Shown here: positions 35,956 to 44,566 of the stretch, piece after piece
Numbering within the stretch: the first letter of the stretch is position 1
How the letters are laid out: each line of letters begins with the position of its first letter
NCBI GenBank assembly: GCA_002839315.1
Contig: PGXV01000001.1
Span: 186,001 to 250,000 of the forward strand
Origin: Spirochaetae bacterium HGW-Spirochaetae-3
GTDB lineage: Bacteria; Spirochaetota; Spirochaetia; Treponematales; UBA12059
Reading direction: 5' to 3'
Length of the DNA stretch: 64,000 nt
Translations under genes and position numbers: made by a program
Notes under the pieces: generated by a model
The model's database searches: none
What the model saw: only the letters and a program-made list of their open reading frames with translations
Told to the model about the DNA's origin: nothing

Positions 35956-37014
35956 ATGGTTGCCTCAAGTTGTAAATATGAGTCTTTGGCCTCCAAGGAT
36001 ACGTTCAACGCTTCCGTCAGGCACGTGAAAGCCACGGTCGGCTTGGCCGAGCGAATATCGAGCGGCGAGAATCTCGCCGATGCCTTGAATGGCATGATCG
36101 AGGAAAAGTCTATAAACGAGGACGAGGTACTGCCCTTCGTCTCAATGCTACTTATCGATAAATTCAAGTATTTCGCCGCATCGAAGAACATGGACTGCAC
36201 GATATCGGAACTCGCGCATATACAGGAAACGGTCAAATCCTGGAATGCTTTCGACATTGTCATTTTATATAACCACCCGGATTTGGGCGTCCTGACCATC
36301 AACCCGAAGAATCCCGCGCATGTTTCCATGATAGACAGGATCAATAAGTCGGAGCTGCTCGTAGCGTACCTGGGATGCTTCGGCAAGGCGTACGACGCGG
36401 CGCTCGCAGAAAAGGCCGCGGACACTATTCTGAACCTGTATAGCGGTTCGAAGGCGAAGGATATCCCCGCGTTGCTCAAGGGCCCTTGCTCGTACAAGGC
36501 GCCTTTCGGAGAAAAGGCGACGAAGTCAAAGAAAGCACCCAATGCAGGCAACGCGCCAAAGGCCGTAAGGGCCAAGGCTACCGGCAAAACCAAGCCCGGC
36601 AAGGCGGTCGCCGTACCGGAAAGCGTCGCCCCCGCCGCCGTAGCCGCTATGGCGCCGAAACCAGCCGCGGGCCCCAAGCCGGGGTCTCGGATGACGCCGA
36701 TGTACGGCGTGCTCGTGACCAACGAGCTGTTTCACAATGGCAACGTAGAAGCATGGAAACGTATCATAGACAGTTTTACCACGAAGCACCCAGATCTCAA
36801 CGTACTCGTCTATTACGACGGAGAGCGAATCGTCAACCTGAACGCCCTGTTCAAGTGGGGAAAGGTCAAGCACGGCAGCGTTATCCAGTTCGCGGTGTCC
36901 GGACAGAATATCTGCGACGTCGCCAAGCTCCAGCGCTACCTGGCTCAAGGCGCGAGCATCATGTTCGAAGCCTTCCTCCGCGGGCCGGTAAACGGCGTGC
37001 TGTCGCTCTTTTGA
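35956..37014 (+). CDS. Hypothetical cytoplasmic protein linked to cfpA (TP0747-like position)
   Basis: The 352-residue protein has no signal or TM helix. An N-terminal helical domain (about 1-175) is joined by a Lys/Ala/Pro linker (about 175-235, with KATGKTKPGKA and APKPAAGPKPG) to a compact C-terminal alpha/beta domain that starts near MYGVLVTNELFHNGNVEAW and ends in FLRGPVNGVLSLF. I do not recognise either domain. It stands between cfpA and the PPDK-like gene, and the spacing to the latter (13 bases) suggests co-transcription. A role with the filament or with DNA is possible because of the basic linker, but this is speculation. Confidence 0.72.
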   Translation: MVASSCKYESLASKDTFNASVRHVKATVGLAERISSGENLADALNGMIEEKSINEDEVLPFVSMLLIDKFKYFAASKNMDCTISELAHIQETVKSWNAFDIVILYNHPDLGVLTINPKNPAHVSMIDRINKSELLVAYLGCFGKAYDAALAEKAADTILNLYSGSKAKDIPALLKGPCSYKAPFGEKATKSKKAPNAGNAPKAVRAKATGKTKPGKAVAVPESVAPAAVAAMAPKPAAGPKPGSRMTPMYGVLVTNELFHNGNVEAWKRIIDSFTTKHPDLNVLVYYDGERIVNLNALFKWGKVKHGSVIQFAVSGQNICDVAKLQRYLAQGASIMFEAFLRGPVNGVLSLF

Positions 37015-37027
37015 GTAAGGAGATACC

Positions 37028-39667
37028 ATGAAATCCAACGTGCATTTCTTTAGCCAGAAGGATTCGATCGCCAAGGGCGCTGACCTGGAGACGCTCGGCC
37101 AGCGCGGGCGGCAGGCGAACGAGTTCTCCGAGCTCGGATTCCCGATACTGCCCGGCTTCATCGTCGATTCTGTGGTCGCTTCGAAGATGGCCGACCTCGA
37201 CGTGATCGGCGCCGTAAAGCCGCACCTGAAAAAAATATCGGCGATCGTCGAGAAGAGCTATGGCGACGACAAGGAACCGCTCCTCCTTAAGCTCGTCATC
37301 TCGCCCAATCTTACCATCTCCAACTATCCTACGCTGCACAACTTCGGACTCGTCCGATCCACCGTCGGCGGTTTCAACAAGAACGTAGGGGAGAATTTCG
37401 GCGCGCACGAGGTGGCGTTCCTCGCGCGCGGCATGCTCAAGATAGAAGAGCGCATAGCCGAGCTCGAAGGGCGCGACAAGGACGTCGCCAAGATCCGGGA
37501 GCGCATCGTGCAGACCGGCAAGACCCTCGATTCGGACAAGCCGGGCGCCAAGGCCGAGGCCTTGATGGCGTCCTACGAGGACTTGATACCGAAGGGCTTC
37601 TTCGACGACGCGTGGACGCAGCTGGAGATCGCGCTCAAGCGCATATCGAAGCTGCTTGACCTCGATGAGCAGGACGACGACGACACCGCCATACTGGTAC
37701 AACCCATGGTCTACGGCAATTACGGCAAGAACTCCTGCTCCGGGTCGTTCTTCACCCGTAACGTGGTCAACGGCGACAAGGTGCTGCAGGGCGAGTACTT
37801 CGAGGAGCACTTCGACGAGATAGGCGCCAGCGGCAACGATATAAACAAGATAGCCCCCGCCCACCTGAAGGAACTGAAGCGCATCGCCGGGTCGCTAGAG
37901 GACCATCACAAGGAGATACGCCAGATCCGGTTCACGATCGAGAAGAACAAGCTGTGGCTCATCGAGCAGCGGCAGGTGATGGCGAAGAGCACCCAGGCCG
38001 ACCTTAAGCTGTACCTCGACCTGTTCGGCCGGAAGGTAGTGGACGACGCGTTCGTCATCAATTCGATACAGCCCGGGCGGCTCAACGAGATACTGCATCC
38101 CGTCGTCGACATGAGCACCGTCAAGAAGCTGCCGTCTACGGGCGGCGGCATCACCGGCGCCCCCGGAGCCGCCATCGGGCGGGTATACTTCACCACCGAG
38201 ACCCTGATAGAGGCTCATCGCGTGGCTCAGCAGAAGGGCGAGGACAAGCGGATGATACTCTGCATGCCCTCCACCTTCGCCGAGGACGTCAAGGCCATAG
38301 AGGTCGCGTCCGGCGTCCTGTCCTGCGAGGGCGGATACTCCGCCCACGCCTCGGTCGTCGCGCGCCAGTACGGCAAGGTGTCGCTCGTCAAGCCGGAGAT
38401 GAGGATACGCGGCAAGAAGGCGACGATAGGGGACCTGGCAGTAGCCGAGGGCGACTATATCACCATCAACGTGCCGTACTACGGCGAGCCGAAGATATGG
38501 CTCGGCAAGGCGTCGCTCATAGAGCCTGATCCCGCCGAATCGGGCCTCTTCGAATTCATAGCGATCGTCAAGAACCGTATGAAGAGCTTCCATGTCAGGG
38601 CCAACGCCGACAGTCCCCGCGACGCGGCGCTCGCGCTGTCGTTCGGCGCCGAGGGCATAGGCCTGTGCCGGACCGAGCATATGTTCTTCAACGAGAAGCG
38701 CATCAACGTGTTCCGCGAGATGATCCTGGCCGATTCGCCCGATACCAGGGAGAAGGCGCTGGCGAAGCTCGAGGTGATGCAGCGCGACGACTTCTACGGC
38801 CTCTTCAAGACGATGTCCGGCAAGGAAGTGACCATACGCCTGCTGGACGCGCCGCTGCACGAGTTCATGCCCCACAACGACGCCGAGTTCGAGGGCTTCA
38901 TGGCTCACCTCGGTTCCGGGAAGAAGGGCGCCAAGGCGCCGAGCAAGGCCGATATCAAGGCGCGGATAGAGACCCTATCGGAATTCAACCCGATGCTGGG
39001 TCATCGCGGCTGTCGTATCGCGGTGAGCTATCCCGAGATATACGCGATGCAGACGCGCGCCGTGTTCCAGGCCGCGTACAAGCTGCAGGCCGAGAAGATA
39101 GACGTACGGCCGGAGATAATGATACCGATCGTTATGAACGCGTCGGAACTGAAGCTCATCACCTACGGCAAGAAGATTGAAGGCAAAACCTACAAGGGCA
39201 TCGTCGATATCGAGGAAGACGTGCGCAAGGAGCTCAAGGTAAAGGCGATTCCCTATCACGTCGGCACGATGATCGAGTTGCCCGCGGCGGCCCTGGTCGC
39301 AGGGGAGATAGCCAAGTACAGCGAGTTCTTCAGCTTCGGCACGAACGACCTCACCCAGACGACCCTCGGTATCAGTCGCGACGACTTCAATACGTTCATG
39401 CCTGATTATTCGCAGTTCGACCTGATAGAGGGCAACCCGTTCTCCAACTTGGTACAGCCCGTCAAGGAGCTCGTCGCTATGGCTACGAGGCGCGGACGCA
39501 TGACGAGGCCGACCCTGAAGGTGGGCCTGTGCGGCGAGCACGGGGCCAATCCAGACAACGTACGCTTCTGCATGGAGGCGGGGCTCGATTACGTCTCGTG
39601 CTCCCCGTACTCGGTTCCCATCGCGTGCCTCGCGGTAGCCCAGGCGGAGCTGGAGAAGGAAAAGTAA
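37028..39667 (+). CDS. Pyruvate,phosphate dikinase-like enzyme with altered ATP-binding half
   Basis: PPDK makes phosphoenolpyruvate from pyruvate, ATP and phosphate through a phospho-His swivelling domain. This 879-residue protein has the phospho-His motif EGGYSAHASVVAR (His440). The PEP/pyruvate TIM barrel is intact: GAEGIGLCRTEHMFF, MLGHRGCRIAVSYPEIYAMQ, GTMIELPAAAL, FFSFGTNDLTQTTLG, and GLCGEHGANPD with the catalytic Cys835. The N-terminal half keeps GSFFTRN..NG and a 'FTIEKNKLWLIEQRQ' ending. However, it lacks the SMPGMMDT loop and several Arg positions expected near residue 90 (here LVISPNLTISNYPTLHNFGL). The ATP-using step is therefore in doubt. It sits in the cfpA cluster, as recalled for T. 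pallidum. Confidence 0.82.
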   Translation: MKSNVHFFSQKDSIAKGADLETLGQRGRQANEFSELGFPILPGFIVDSVVASKMADLDVIGAVKPHLKKISAIVEKSYGDDKEPLLLKLVISPNLTISNYPTLHNFGLVRSTVGGFNKNVGENFGAHEVAFLARGMLKIEERIAELEGRDKDVAKIRERIVQTGKTLDSDKPGAKAEALMASYEDLIPKGFFDDAWTQLEIALKRISKLLDLDEQDDDDTAILVQPMVYGNYGKNSCSGSFFTRNVVNGDKVLQGEYFEEHFDEIGASGNDINKIAPAHLKELKRIAGSLEDHHKEIRQIRFTIEKNKLWLIEQRQVMAKSTQADLKLYLDLFGRKVVDDAFVINSIQPGRLNEILHPVVDMSTVKKLPSTGGGITGAPGAAIGRVYFTTETLIEAHRVAQQKGEDKRMILCMPSTFAEDVKAIEVASGVLSCEGGYSAHASVVARQYGKVSLVKPEMRIRGKKATIGDLAVAEGDYITINVPYYGEPKIWLGKASLIEPDPAESGLFEFIAIVKNRMKSFHVRANADSPRDAALALSFGAEGIGLCRTEHMFFNEKRINVFREMILADSPDTREKALAKLEVMQRDDFYGLFKTMSGKEVTIRLLDAPLHEFMPHNDAEFEGFMAHLGSGKKGAKAPSKADIKARIETLSEFNPMLGHRGCRIAVSYPEIYAMQTRAVFQAAYKLQAEKIDVRPEIMIPIVMNASELKLITYGKKIEGKTYKGIVDIEEDVRKELKVKAIPYHVGTMIELPAAALVAGEIAKYSEFFSFGTNDLTQTTLGISRDDFNTFMPDYSQFDLIEGNPFSNLVQPVKELVAMATRRGRMTRPTLKVGLCGEHGANPDNVRFCMEAGLDYVSCSPYSVPIACLAVAQAELEKEK

Positions 39668-39687
39668 TCTAGGCCTCTAGGGACGAG

Positions 39688-39719
39688 AAGAGGGCGGCCA
39701 TTGGCCGCCCTCTTATTGC
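39688..39719. terminator. Bidirectional hairpin between convergent genes
   Basis: AAGAGGGCGGCC (39688-39699) pairs with GGCCGCCCTCTT (39703-39714) over 12 bp around an ATT loop. A moderately T-rich tail follows. It serves the PPDK-like gene and perhaps the opposite gene. Confidence 0.75.
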
Positions 39720-39739
39720 TTGAGCCGATACGCGGCGAT

Positions 39740-40297
39740 CTAGCTCGAATACTCCCAGGCCATCGTCTTCTCGATCTTGGCGCCGAGGGCCTTGGCTACC
39801 TTCTTGGAGTCGACCATGGGTACCCCGGCCTCCTTGTTGAAGGTCTTCTCGAAGAACAGCGTCATGCTGTCGTACACGTCCGGCAACATATAGAAGATGA
39901 ACGAGAAATTGACGCCCTGCGGCTTCATGATCGTGAACGAGGTGTAGGACATGATAGCGTCCTTGCCGGTATAGATCTTCGTCTGGTTCTTGCAGGTATG
40001 CAGGTCCAGTTCTGAGAATCGATGCGGAATCATCTCGTTGCTGGAGCGGACGTACGGCTCCTCGCCCTTCTTGGGATAGTTCGCCGGCTCTATGAGCACG
40101 TGGAGCTTCTTGCCGTCCGTCTGGAATGTAAGGCCGTTGTCGGCGGGGTAGATGGACTTTACGTTGTTGTACGATACGATCTCGTAGCGTGAGTAGGCCG
40201 AGTTAGGGCTGAAATACGAGGAAACGATGAATCCCTGGTCGCTGGGAAGCATGTTCTTTGTATAAGCGTCGAATAAGTCCATTGCTTTTACCGGCAT
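39740..40297 (-). CDS. Hypothetical protein, function unknown
   Basis: The 185-residue protein has no signal peptide and no TM helix. It is a mixed alpha/beta protein with strands such as DQGFIVSSYFSP and GLTFQTDGKKLHVLIEPA, then a C-terminal helix (KKVAKALGAKIEKTMAWEYSS). I recognise no family. It has its own promoter and a good AGGAGG site, so it is a true single gene. It ends close to the hairpin shared with the PPDK-like gene. Confidence 0.72.
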   Translation of the reverse strand: MPVKAMDLFDAYTKNMLPSDQGFIVSSYFSPNSAYSRYEIVSYNNVKSIYPADNGLTFQTDGKKLHVLIEPANYPKKGEEPYVRSSNEMIPHRFSELDLHTCKNQTKIYTGKDAIMSYTSFTIMKPQGVNFSFIFYMLPDVYDSMTLFFEKTFNKEAGVPMVDSKKVAKALGAKIEKTMAWEYSS

Positions 40298-40325
40298 TTG
40301 ATACCTCCTGAGTACTATCGATACA

Positions 40326-40354
40326 AGAATACGCTAAAAACCGGAGTCTCTCAA
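40326..40354 (-). promoter_or_regulatory. Promoter of the 185-residue hypothetical gene
   Basis: On the minus strand TTGAGA (40349-40354) and TATTCT (40326-40331) are 17 bases apart. A short leader with CAGGAGG leads to the ATG at 40297. The -35 overlaps the stop of the upstream TPR gene. Confidence 0.55.
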
Positions 40355-42273
40355 CCGATTTTACGTTTTTTACCGGATGCCTGTCCGGAATCGAGCGCCT
40401 CGGCCCGTTCCTTGAAATGCGCCGCGGTCTCCGCGATGCCCGCCTTGGCATAGAGCTTGGCGAGATTGCGCAATGGTCGCGGATCCGCCGGAGCGAGCTC
40501 CGACGCCCTGAGGAACGCCGCCGCCGCCTTCTCCGATTCTTTCTGCCTGGCCCGCAGTACGCCGAGCGCGAGGTACGGTTCCGCATTCTTCCCTATGAAT
40601 GCGGCTCCCCGTTCGAGTAATTCTATGGAGACGGCCTTCGCGCCCGACTTGAAAAGCGAGTACGCGAGACCGAGGAGGAGATCCGCGTTCTTGGGCTCCG
40701 CCCTCAGGAGCCCCCGGTATAGCGCGGCGGCTTCCTGGTAACGGCCCGAGTTACGGTAACAGACCGCGAGCATGCCGTCGTAGCCGCGCGAGCCTCCGTA
40801 CGCGTTGCCTTCCTCTATCGCCGCGGCCGCAATGCTCCACGCTGACGCCGAGACGAGCGCGTCGACGTAATCCTTGCGTATGGCGGCGTTATCCGGGTAC
40901 GCGGAAAGGTACTCGGAATAGCGATCGAGCGATGACTGGTCGTGGCCGAGCGATTCTGCGGCCGAGATGCGATACAGCATAGTCATCTCATGCTTCGGCC
41001 ACACCTTGAGCACGTCGACGAACCACGCGTCGGCGAGGTCGGGGCGCCCGGTCTTATATAGGCACTCTCCGAGAGCCAGCATGAGCCGAGGATCGCCGGG
41101 GCGCGCCTTGAGCATGGCCTGGGCCTTGGGCAATATCTGCGAGGGGTCTCCTCCGGTCTTGACGTCGCAGATTACCTCGACGTAGAGCGTGTCTTCTTTC
41201 TGCCCGCCCCTGACGGCGGCGGCCTTCGCCGCGCTCCGCGCTCCGGGATAATCTCCCAGTTCCCATAACGACAGCGCGAGCCCTATCCTCAGCTCGGGAG
41301 AGCCTGCGTCGGTTTCGACCGCGCGCTTGTAGTGGGCCGCGGCGCGCTCGAAGCGACCGAGCTCGTAGTTGGCCTGGGCCGCCACGGCCCTGATCGCGGC
41401 GTCCGCGTCTCCTGATCGTATGCGGTCGAGGGCGGCCTCGAGGGCCGTCTTGTAGTCGCCTTCCTTGAGAGCGACGAGTACGCGCCATCGATCTATAGCC
41501 TCGGCAGTCCACGGCGCGCCTTGCATGGAGGGGAGCGAGAGGCCGGCGCGCTCGATATCCGCCATAGCTCCCTCGGTATCGCCTATGGAGAAACGGAGCG
41601 TCGCCGCCTGGAGCCGTAGCGAGGCGTCGTCGGGGACTTCCCCGATCGCCGCCTCGAGCTCCGCGAGCGCCTCGGCCAGGCGGCCTTCTGTACGTAGCGC
41701 CCTCGCTCTGTATAGCCTTTGAGCCGGACCGTCCATGCCGTTGCCTATAACGAAATCGAGCATCGACGCGGCCTCGGCGGCCTCGCCCTTGGACAGCGCG
41801 CGGATGGCGTGTACGTACAGGGCGTTCAGGTAGGCGTGGAATATCCTCTCGTCTCGCGGAGCGAGGCCGACGGCGCGCTCGAGGCTGGCCACGGCCTTGG
41901 CAGAACGCTTCAGGCGTAATTCAGCGAACCCGAGCAGGGCCCACGATTCGGCGCCTTGCCGCCCCTTGTCGATGGCAGAGCGGAGGCACGCCGCGGCTTC
42001 CCGGGCGCGGCCGATGGTCAGGTACGTCCTGCCCATGAAGAACCATCCGGCGCCATCGTCGGGCCTGGAACCGAGGAACGACGCGAAGGCCGAGACGGCG
42101 CGGTCATGGTCGCCGAGTGCGTGCCTGGCGCGCCCGAGGAATAGCCACGCCTCGGGAATAGAATCGGTTTCAGCCACTATTCTCGTAAGGATGGCCTCGG
42201 CTTCCGCGTAGTTCCTGCTGGCGCCCGCCTCCTGAGCCTTGGCGAATAATGCCGAATACGAGGTTTTGCCCAT
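40351..42273 (-). CDS. Large TPR-repeat protein, cytoplasmic
   Basis: The 640-residue protein is a chain of tetratricopeptide repeats from the N-terminus (FAKAQEAGASRNYAEAEAIL) to the C-terminus (LAKLYAKAGIAETAAHF), roughly seventeen units. It has no signal peptide or anchor. A basic tail (SGKKRKIG) closes it. Such proteins are protein-protein scaffolds and the partner is unknown. The ATG at 42273 is preferred to a TTG three codons upstream, and a promoter lies right before it without a ribosome site. It is divergent from the histidine kinase. Confidence 0.8.
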   Translation of the reverse strand: MGKTSYSALFAKAQEAGASRNYAEAEAILTRIVAETDSIPEAWLFLGRARHALGDHDRAVSAFASFLGSRPDDGAGWFFMGRTYLTIGRAREAAACLRSAIDKGRQGAESWALLGFAELRLKRSAKAVASLERAVGLAPRDERIFHAYLNALYVHAIRALSKGEAAEAASMLDFVIGNGMDGPAQRLYRARALRTEGRLAEALAELEAAIGEVPDDASLRLQAATLRFSIGDTEGAMADIERAGLSLPSMQGAPWTAEAIDRWRVLVALKEGDYKTALEAALDRIRSGDADAAIRAVAAQANYELGRFERAAAHYKRAVETDAGSPELRIGLALSLWELGDYPGARSAAKAAAVRGGQKEDTLYVEVICDVKTGGDPSQILPKAQAMLKARPGDPRLMLALGECLYKTGRPDLADAWFVDVLKVWPKHEMTMLYRISAAESLGHDQSSLDRYSEYLSAYPDNAAIRKDYVDALVSASAWSIAAAAIEEGNAYGGSRGYDGMLAVCYRNSGRYQEAAALYRGLLRAEPKNADLLLGLAYSLFKSGAKAVSIELLERGAAFIGKNAEPYLALGVLRARQKESEKAAAAFLRASELAPADPRPLRNLAKLYAKAGIAETAAHFKERAEALDSGQASGKKRKIG

Positions 42274-42280
42274 GGCTATC

Positions 42281-42309
42281 AATGTACAGGACGGCGGGCG
42301 CGGCTACAA
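42281..42309 (-). promoter_or_regulatory. Promoter, predicted leaderless start for the TPR gene
   Basis: Minus-strand TTGTAG (42304-42309), 17 bases, TACATT (42281-42286), then 7 bases to the ATG at 42273. No Shine-Dalgarno. The -35 match is weak (3 of 6). Confidence 0.4.
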
Positions 42310-42324
42310 GGGGAGGCGCCGAGC

Positions 42325-42353
42325 TTGATGCCTTGACCGCGGAGACGTAGAAT
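42325..42353 (+). promoter_or_regulatory. Promoter, predicted leaderless start for the histidine kinase
   Basis: TTGATG (42325-42330), exactly 17 bases, TAGAAT (42348-42353), then GGGCGC and the ATG at 42360. A transcript from here would start within a base or two of the ATG. Confidence 0.55.
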
Positions 42354-42359
42354 GGGCGC

Positions 42360-43679
42360 ATGGAAGAATCCGTGACGAGGCGGCTTGGACGGGCGATAGT
42401 GCCCGTAGGCGCCGGAATACTGGTGATGGCGCTCATCGCGTCGCTATGGGTACTGACCATCCGCGAGCGGGCCAACAAGCGACTCTACCTGGAGTACGAG
42501 GTGTACAAGGCCATGACGGCCCTGTCGGACCTCGTGCGGATGCAGGGCCCCGTAGAAGAGGATATAAAGAACGTCATCGCCTTCGGCCTCTACGCGCCGG
42601 ACGGCTCGGCCATAGCCGTCTACGGGGACGCGCCGCCGGAGATGGGGCCGGAGTACCGCGCTACGTCGCAGTTGTCGGTCGGCGATTCGTCGGTAGTACT
42701 GATCCGCTCCATGGGCGGCGATCTCCCCGAGCGCAGGATGATGGGCGGCGAGTCCCCCGGTCGCAGGATGATGGGCGGCGAGTCTCCCGGTCGTATGCGC
42801 GGCGTGGTTCAGTCCTCTCCTCCCGTTCCGGATACGGTCCTGAGCCGGCCGCCCGCCCTCTCGTACATCGAATACTCTACCGAGGGCCTGAAGGCCGAGG
42901 AGACCGCGTTGCTCATCGCGGCCGCGATAGCGACCGCCGCGCTCGCGGGTCTGTATGCGGTTATCGTAGCGATGAACCGGCGCTACACGGCATCCAAGGA
43001 CCGGGAGGCCAAGGATCGCGAGCTCGTGGAGCTAGGCCAGGCGGCCAGGACCATAGCGCACGAGATAAAGAACCCGCTAGGCGTCATACGTATACAATGC
43101 GGTATCCTGCGCAGGGGCGCGGATGAAGCGACCGCTTCGGGCCTCGCGGTGATCGACGACGAGGCCATGCGGCTGGCCGATCTCGCGGACCGGATACGGC
43201 GATTCCTTAAATCCGGGGATGAAGGACTCGGCCCGGTCCATGCCGCGCGTTTCATGGCTGAATTCTCGGGGCGGTACGCCGGCGTCGTCGAGACCGACAT
43301 AGACCTGGATCCAGGAGCGGTAGTGAACATAGACGGGGCCAGGGTAACCGAGGCGCTGGACAATATCGTCGCCAACGCGTTGGAGGCGAGCGCCGGGTCC
43401 GGCGAGAGACCCGTGCTCGAGGCGAGGGTACGACAGCGTCGCCTGACGGTCGGCGTACTGGACCGAGGGCCGGGAATACCGCTCGACCGGGCCGGCCGCG
43501 TCTTCGAGCCGTTCTACACGACCAAGGAGCGGGGAAGCGGATTGGGGCTGGCGCTAGCCAGGAAGAACATCGCAGCGTCGGGCGGCGACCTGTCCTACGC
43601 CGATCGACCAGGCGGCGGAGCGGCGTTCACCGTCTCTATACCGATTCTAAGGAAGCAGGAAGGCCGGATGGAAACCTAG
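42360..43679 (+). CDS. Orphan sensor histidine kinase (NtrB-like core)
   Basis: The 439-residue protein has TM1 (about 12-35), a periplasmic region of some 140 residues, and TM2 (about 183-205). The HisKA domain has IAHEIKNPLG (His234), and the HATPase follows with an N-box (ALDNIVANALEAS), G1 (DRGPGIP) and G2 (GSGLGLALA). The HPL-type H-box resembles NtrB kinases. There is no HAMP domain and no response regulator nearby, so its partner is elsewhere. The periplasmic loop contains a tandemly repeated RRMMGGESPG. The last codons overlap the convergent HD gene by four bases. Signal unknown. Confidence 0.88.
   Translation: MEESVTRRLGRAIVPVGAGILVMALIASLWVLTIRERANKRLYLEYEVYKAMTALSDLVRMQGPVEEDIKNVIAFGLYAPDGSAIAVYGDAPPEMGPEYRATSQLSVGDSSVVLIRSMGGDLPERRMMGGESPGRRMMGGESPGRMRGVVQSSPPVPDTVLSRPPALSYIEYSTEGLKAEETALLIAAAIATAALAGLYAVIVAMNRRYTASKDREAKDRELVELGQAARTIAHEIKNPLGVIRIQCGILRRGADEATASGLAVIDDEAMRLADLADRIRRFLKSGDEGLGPVHAARFMAEFSGRYAGVVETDIDLDPGAVVNIDGARVTEALDNIVANALEASAGSGERPVLEARVRQRRLTVGVLDRGPGIPLDRAGRVFEPFYTTKERGSGLGLALARKNIAASGGDLSYADRPGGGAAFTVSIPILRKQEGRMET
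42732..42791 (+). repeat. Two tandem 30-bp units inside the kinase gene
   Basis: Bases 42732-42761 and 42762-42791 are identical except for one C/T change. They encode two copies of RRMMGGESPG in the periplasmic loop of the kinase. A similar but degraded start (PERRMM) and end (GRMRG) flank them. Copy number could vary without shifting the frame. Confidence 0.85.
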
Positions 43680-44479
43680 CCCAGGTAGCGCCTCGGGGGT
43701 TGCCCCTCGACGGCCGCGTACAGCTCTATGTGCGGCTTGACCGGGCTCATGTTGACCTTCTGCAGCAGCACTTCCTCGACCTGGAAGAAACCGACCGACT
43801 CGTCCATGAGGATGTCTATCCGGATGGGCCTATGTTCTCCCGGCTCTATCGTCACCCGGGATATGGCCGCCGCGGAGTACTGGTGTATGTCTCCGACCCT
43901 CGGTTCAACCGACAGCATCATCGGGATGCGAGAGCGGCCCTTCTCCATGTCGCAGCCGTCCGCCACTAGAATAAGTCCCGCCTCCATGGAATGGATGCGC
44001 TGGGTGGCCATATGGCCCTCTATGCCCTCGAGCGCGACGCATTGAATCGCTATTCTGCGGGCTACCTCGGCAGGATACAGCGCCTTGAGCATGCGCGCGA
44101 TGATGGGGCCCGCGAGTATGGCGCTGTTCTGCTCGTGGTTCTGGCGGCCGACCGACATGCCGACGTCGTGAAGGAAGGCGGCCATCAGCACGGCTACTCC
44201 GCTGTCATCCATCGTGCCGGCGCCGTCGGCCTCGAGGCTCGGCTTGACGCCGCCTGCAGCCAGCAGGTCGAGCATACGGAGGGCGTTGAGCGCGACCTTG
44301 CGCATGTGGACCGGGCCGTGGTCGTTGAAGTTGAGCCGACGTATCGAAACGGTGTTGGCGTATTCCTGGAGCGCCTGGACCTCTTCGTCCGCGATGAGCA
44401 TCTCCGCCGCGCGCCTGGCCTCTCCGGTGGCCGCGTCGAGCAGCTTCCTGTCGAGCGACGATTCTTTAGGGCTTTTCAT
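43676..44479 (-). CDS. HD-domain phosphohydrolase
   Basis: The 267-residue protein has the HD metal-site set: DHGPVHMRKV near the N-terminus, FLHDVGM (the HD pair), and later His and Asp (AIQCVALEGIEGHMA, LILVADGCDMEKG). HD proteins hydrolyse phosphate esters, often of nucleotides, and some degrade cyclic dinucleotides. The exact substrate is not clear. I take the ATG at 44479, since a -10 hexamer lies 7 bases upstream; a longer frame (to 44527) exists but would cross that promoter. It converges on and slightly overlaps the kinase gene. Confidence 0.8.
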   Translation of the reverse strand: MKSPKESSLDRKLLDAATGEARRAAEMLIADEEVQALQEYANTVSIRRLNFNDHGPVHMRKVALNALRMLDLLAAGGVKPSLEADGAGTMDDSGVAVLMAAFLHDVGMSVGRQNHEQNSAILAGPIIARMLKALYPAEVARRIAIQCVALEGIEGHMATQRIHSMEAGLILVADGCDMEKGRSRIPMMLSVEPRVGDIHQYSAAAISRVTIEPGEHRPIRIDILMDESVGFFQVEEVLLQKVNMSPVKPHIELYAAVEGQPPRRYLG

Positions 44480-44486
44480 GCGTATA

Positions 44487-44516
44487 AGTATACTCTTGCG
44501 GGGCGGGAAATGGAAA
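44487..44516 (-). promoter_or_regulatory. Promoter, predicted leaderless start for the HD gene
   Basis: Minus-strand TTTCCA (44511-44516), 18 bases, TATACT (44487-44492), then 7 bases to the ATG. No ribosome site. Confidence 0.45.
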
Positions 44517-44541
44517 CGCCGCGCCATGGCGGCGCGGCGTT
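44515..44541 (-). terminator. Palindromic hairpin after rocD
   Basis: AACGCCGCGCC (44515-44525) and GGCGCGGCGTT (44531-44541) pair perfectly over 11 bp with a 5-base loop. It lies 25 bases past the rocD stop. A short TTT follows on the minus strand, so it is likely a terminator. Confidence 0.6.
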
Positions 44542-44566
44542 CACGTATCGCTAGCCCGAAGGCTCG

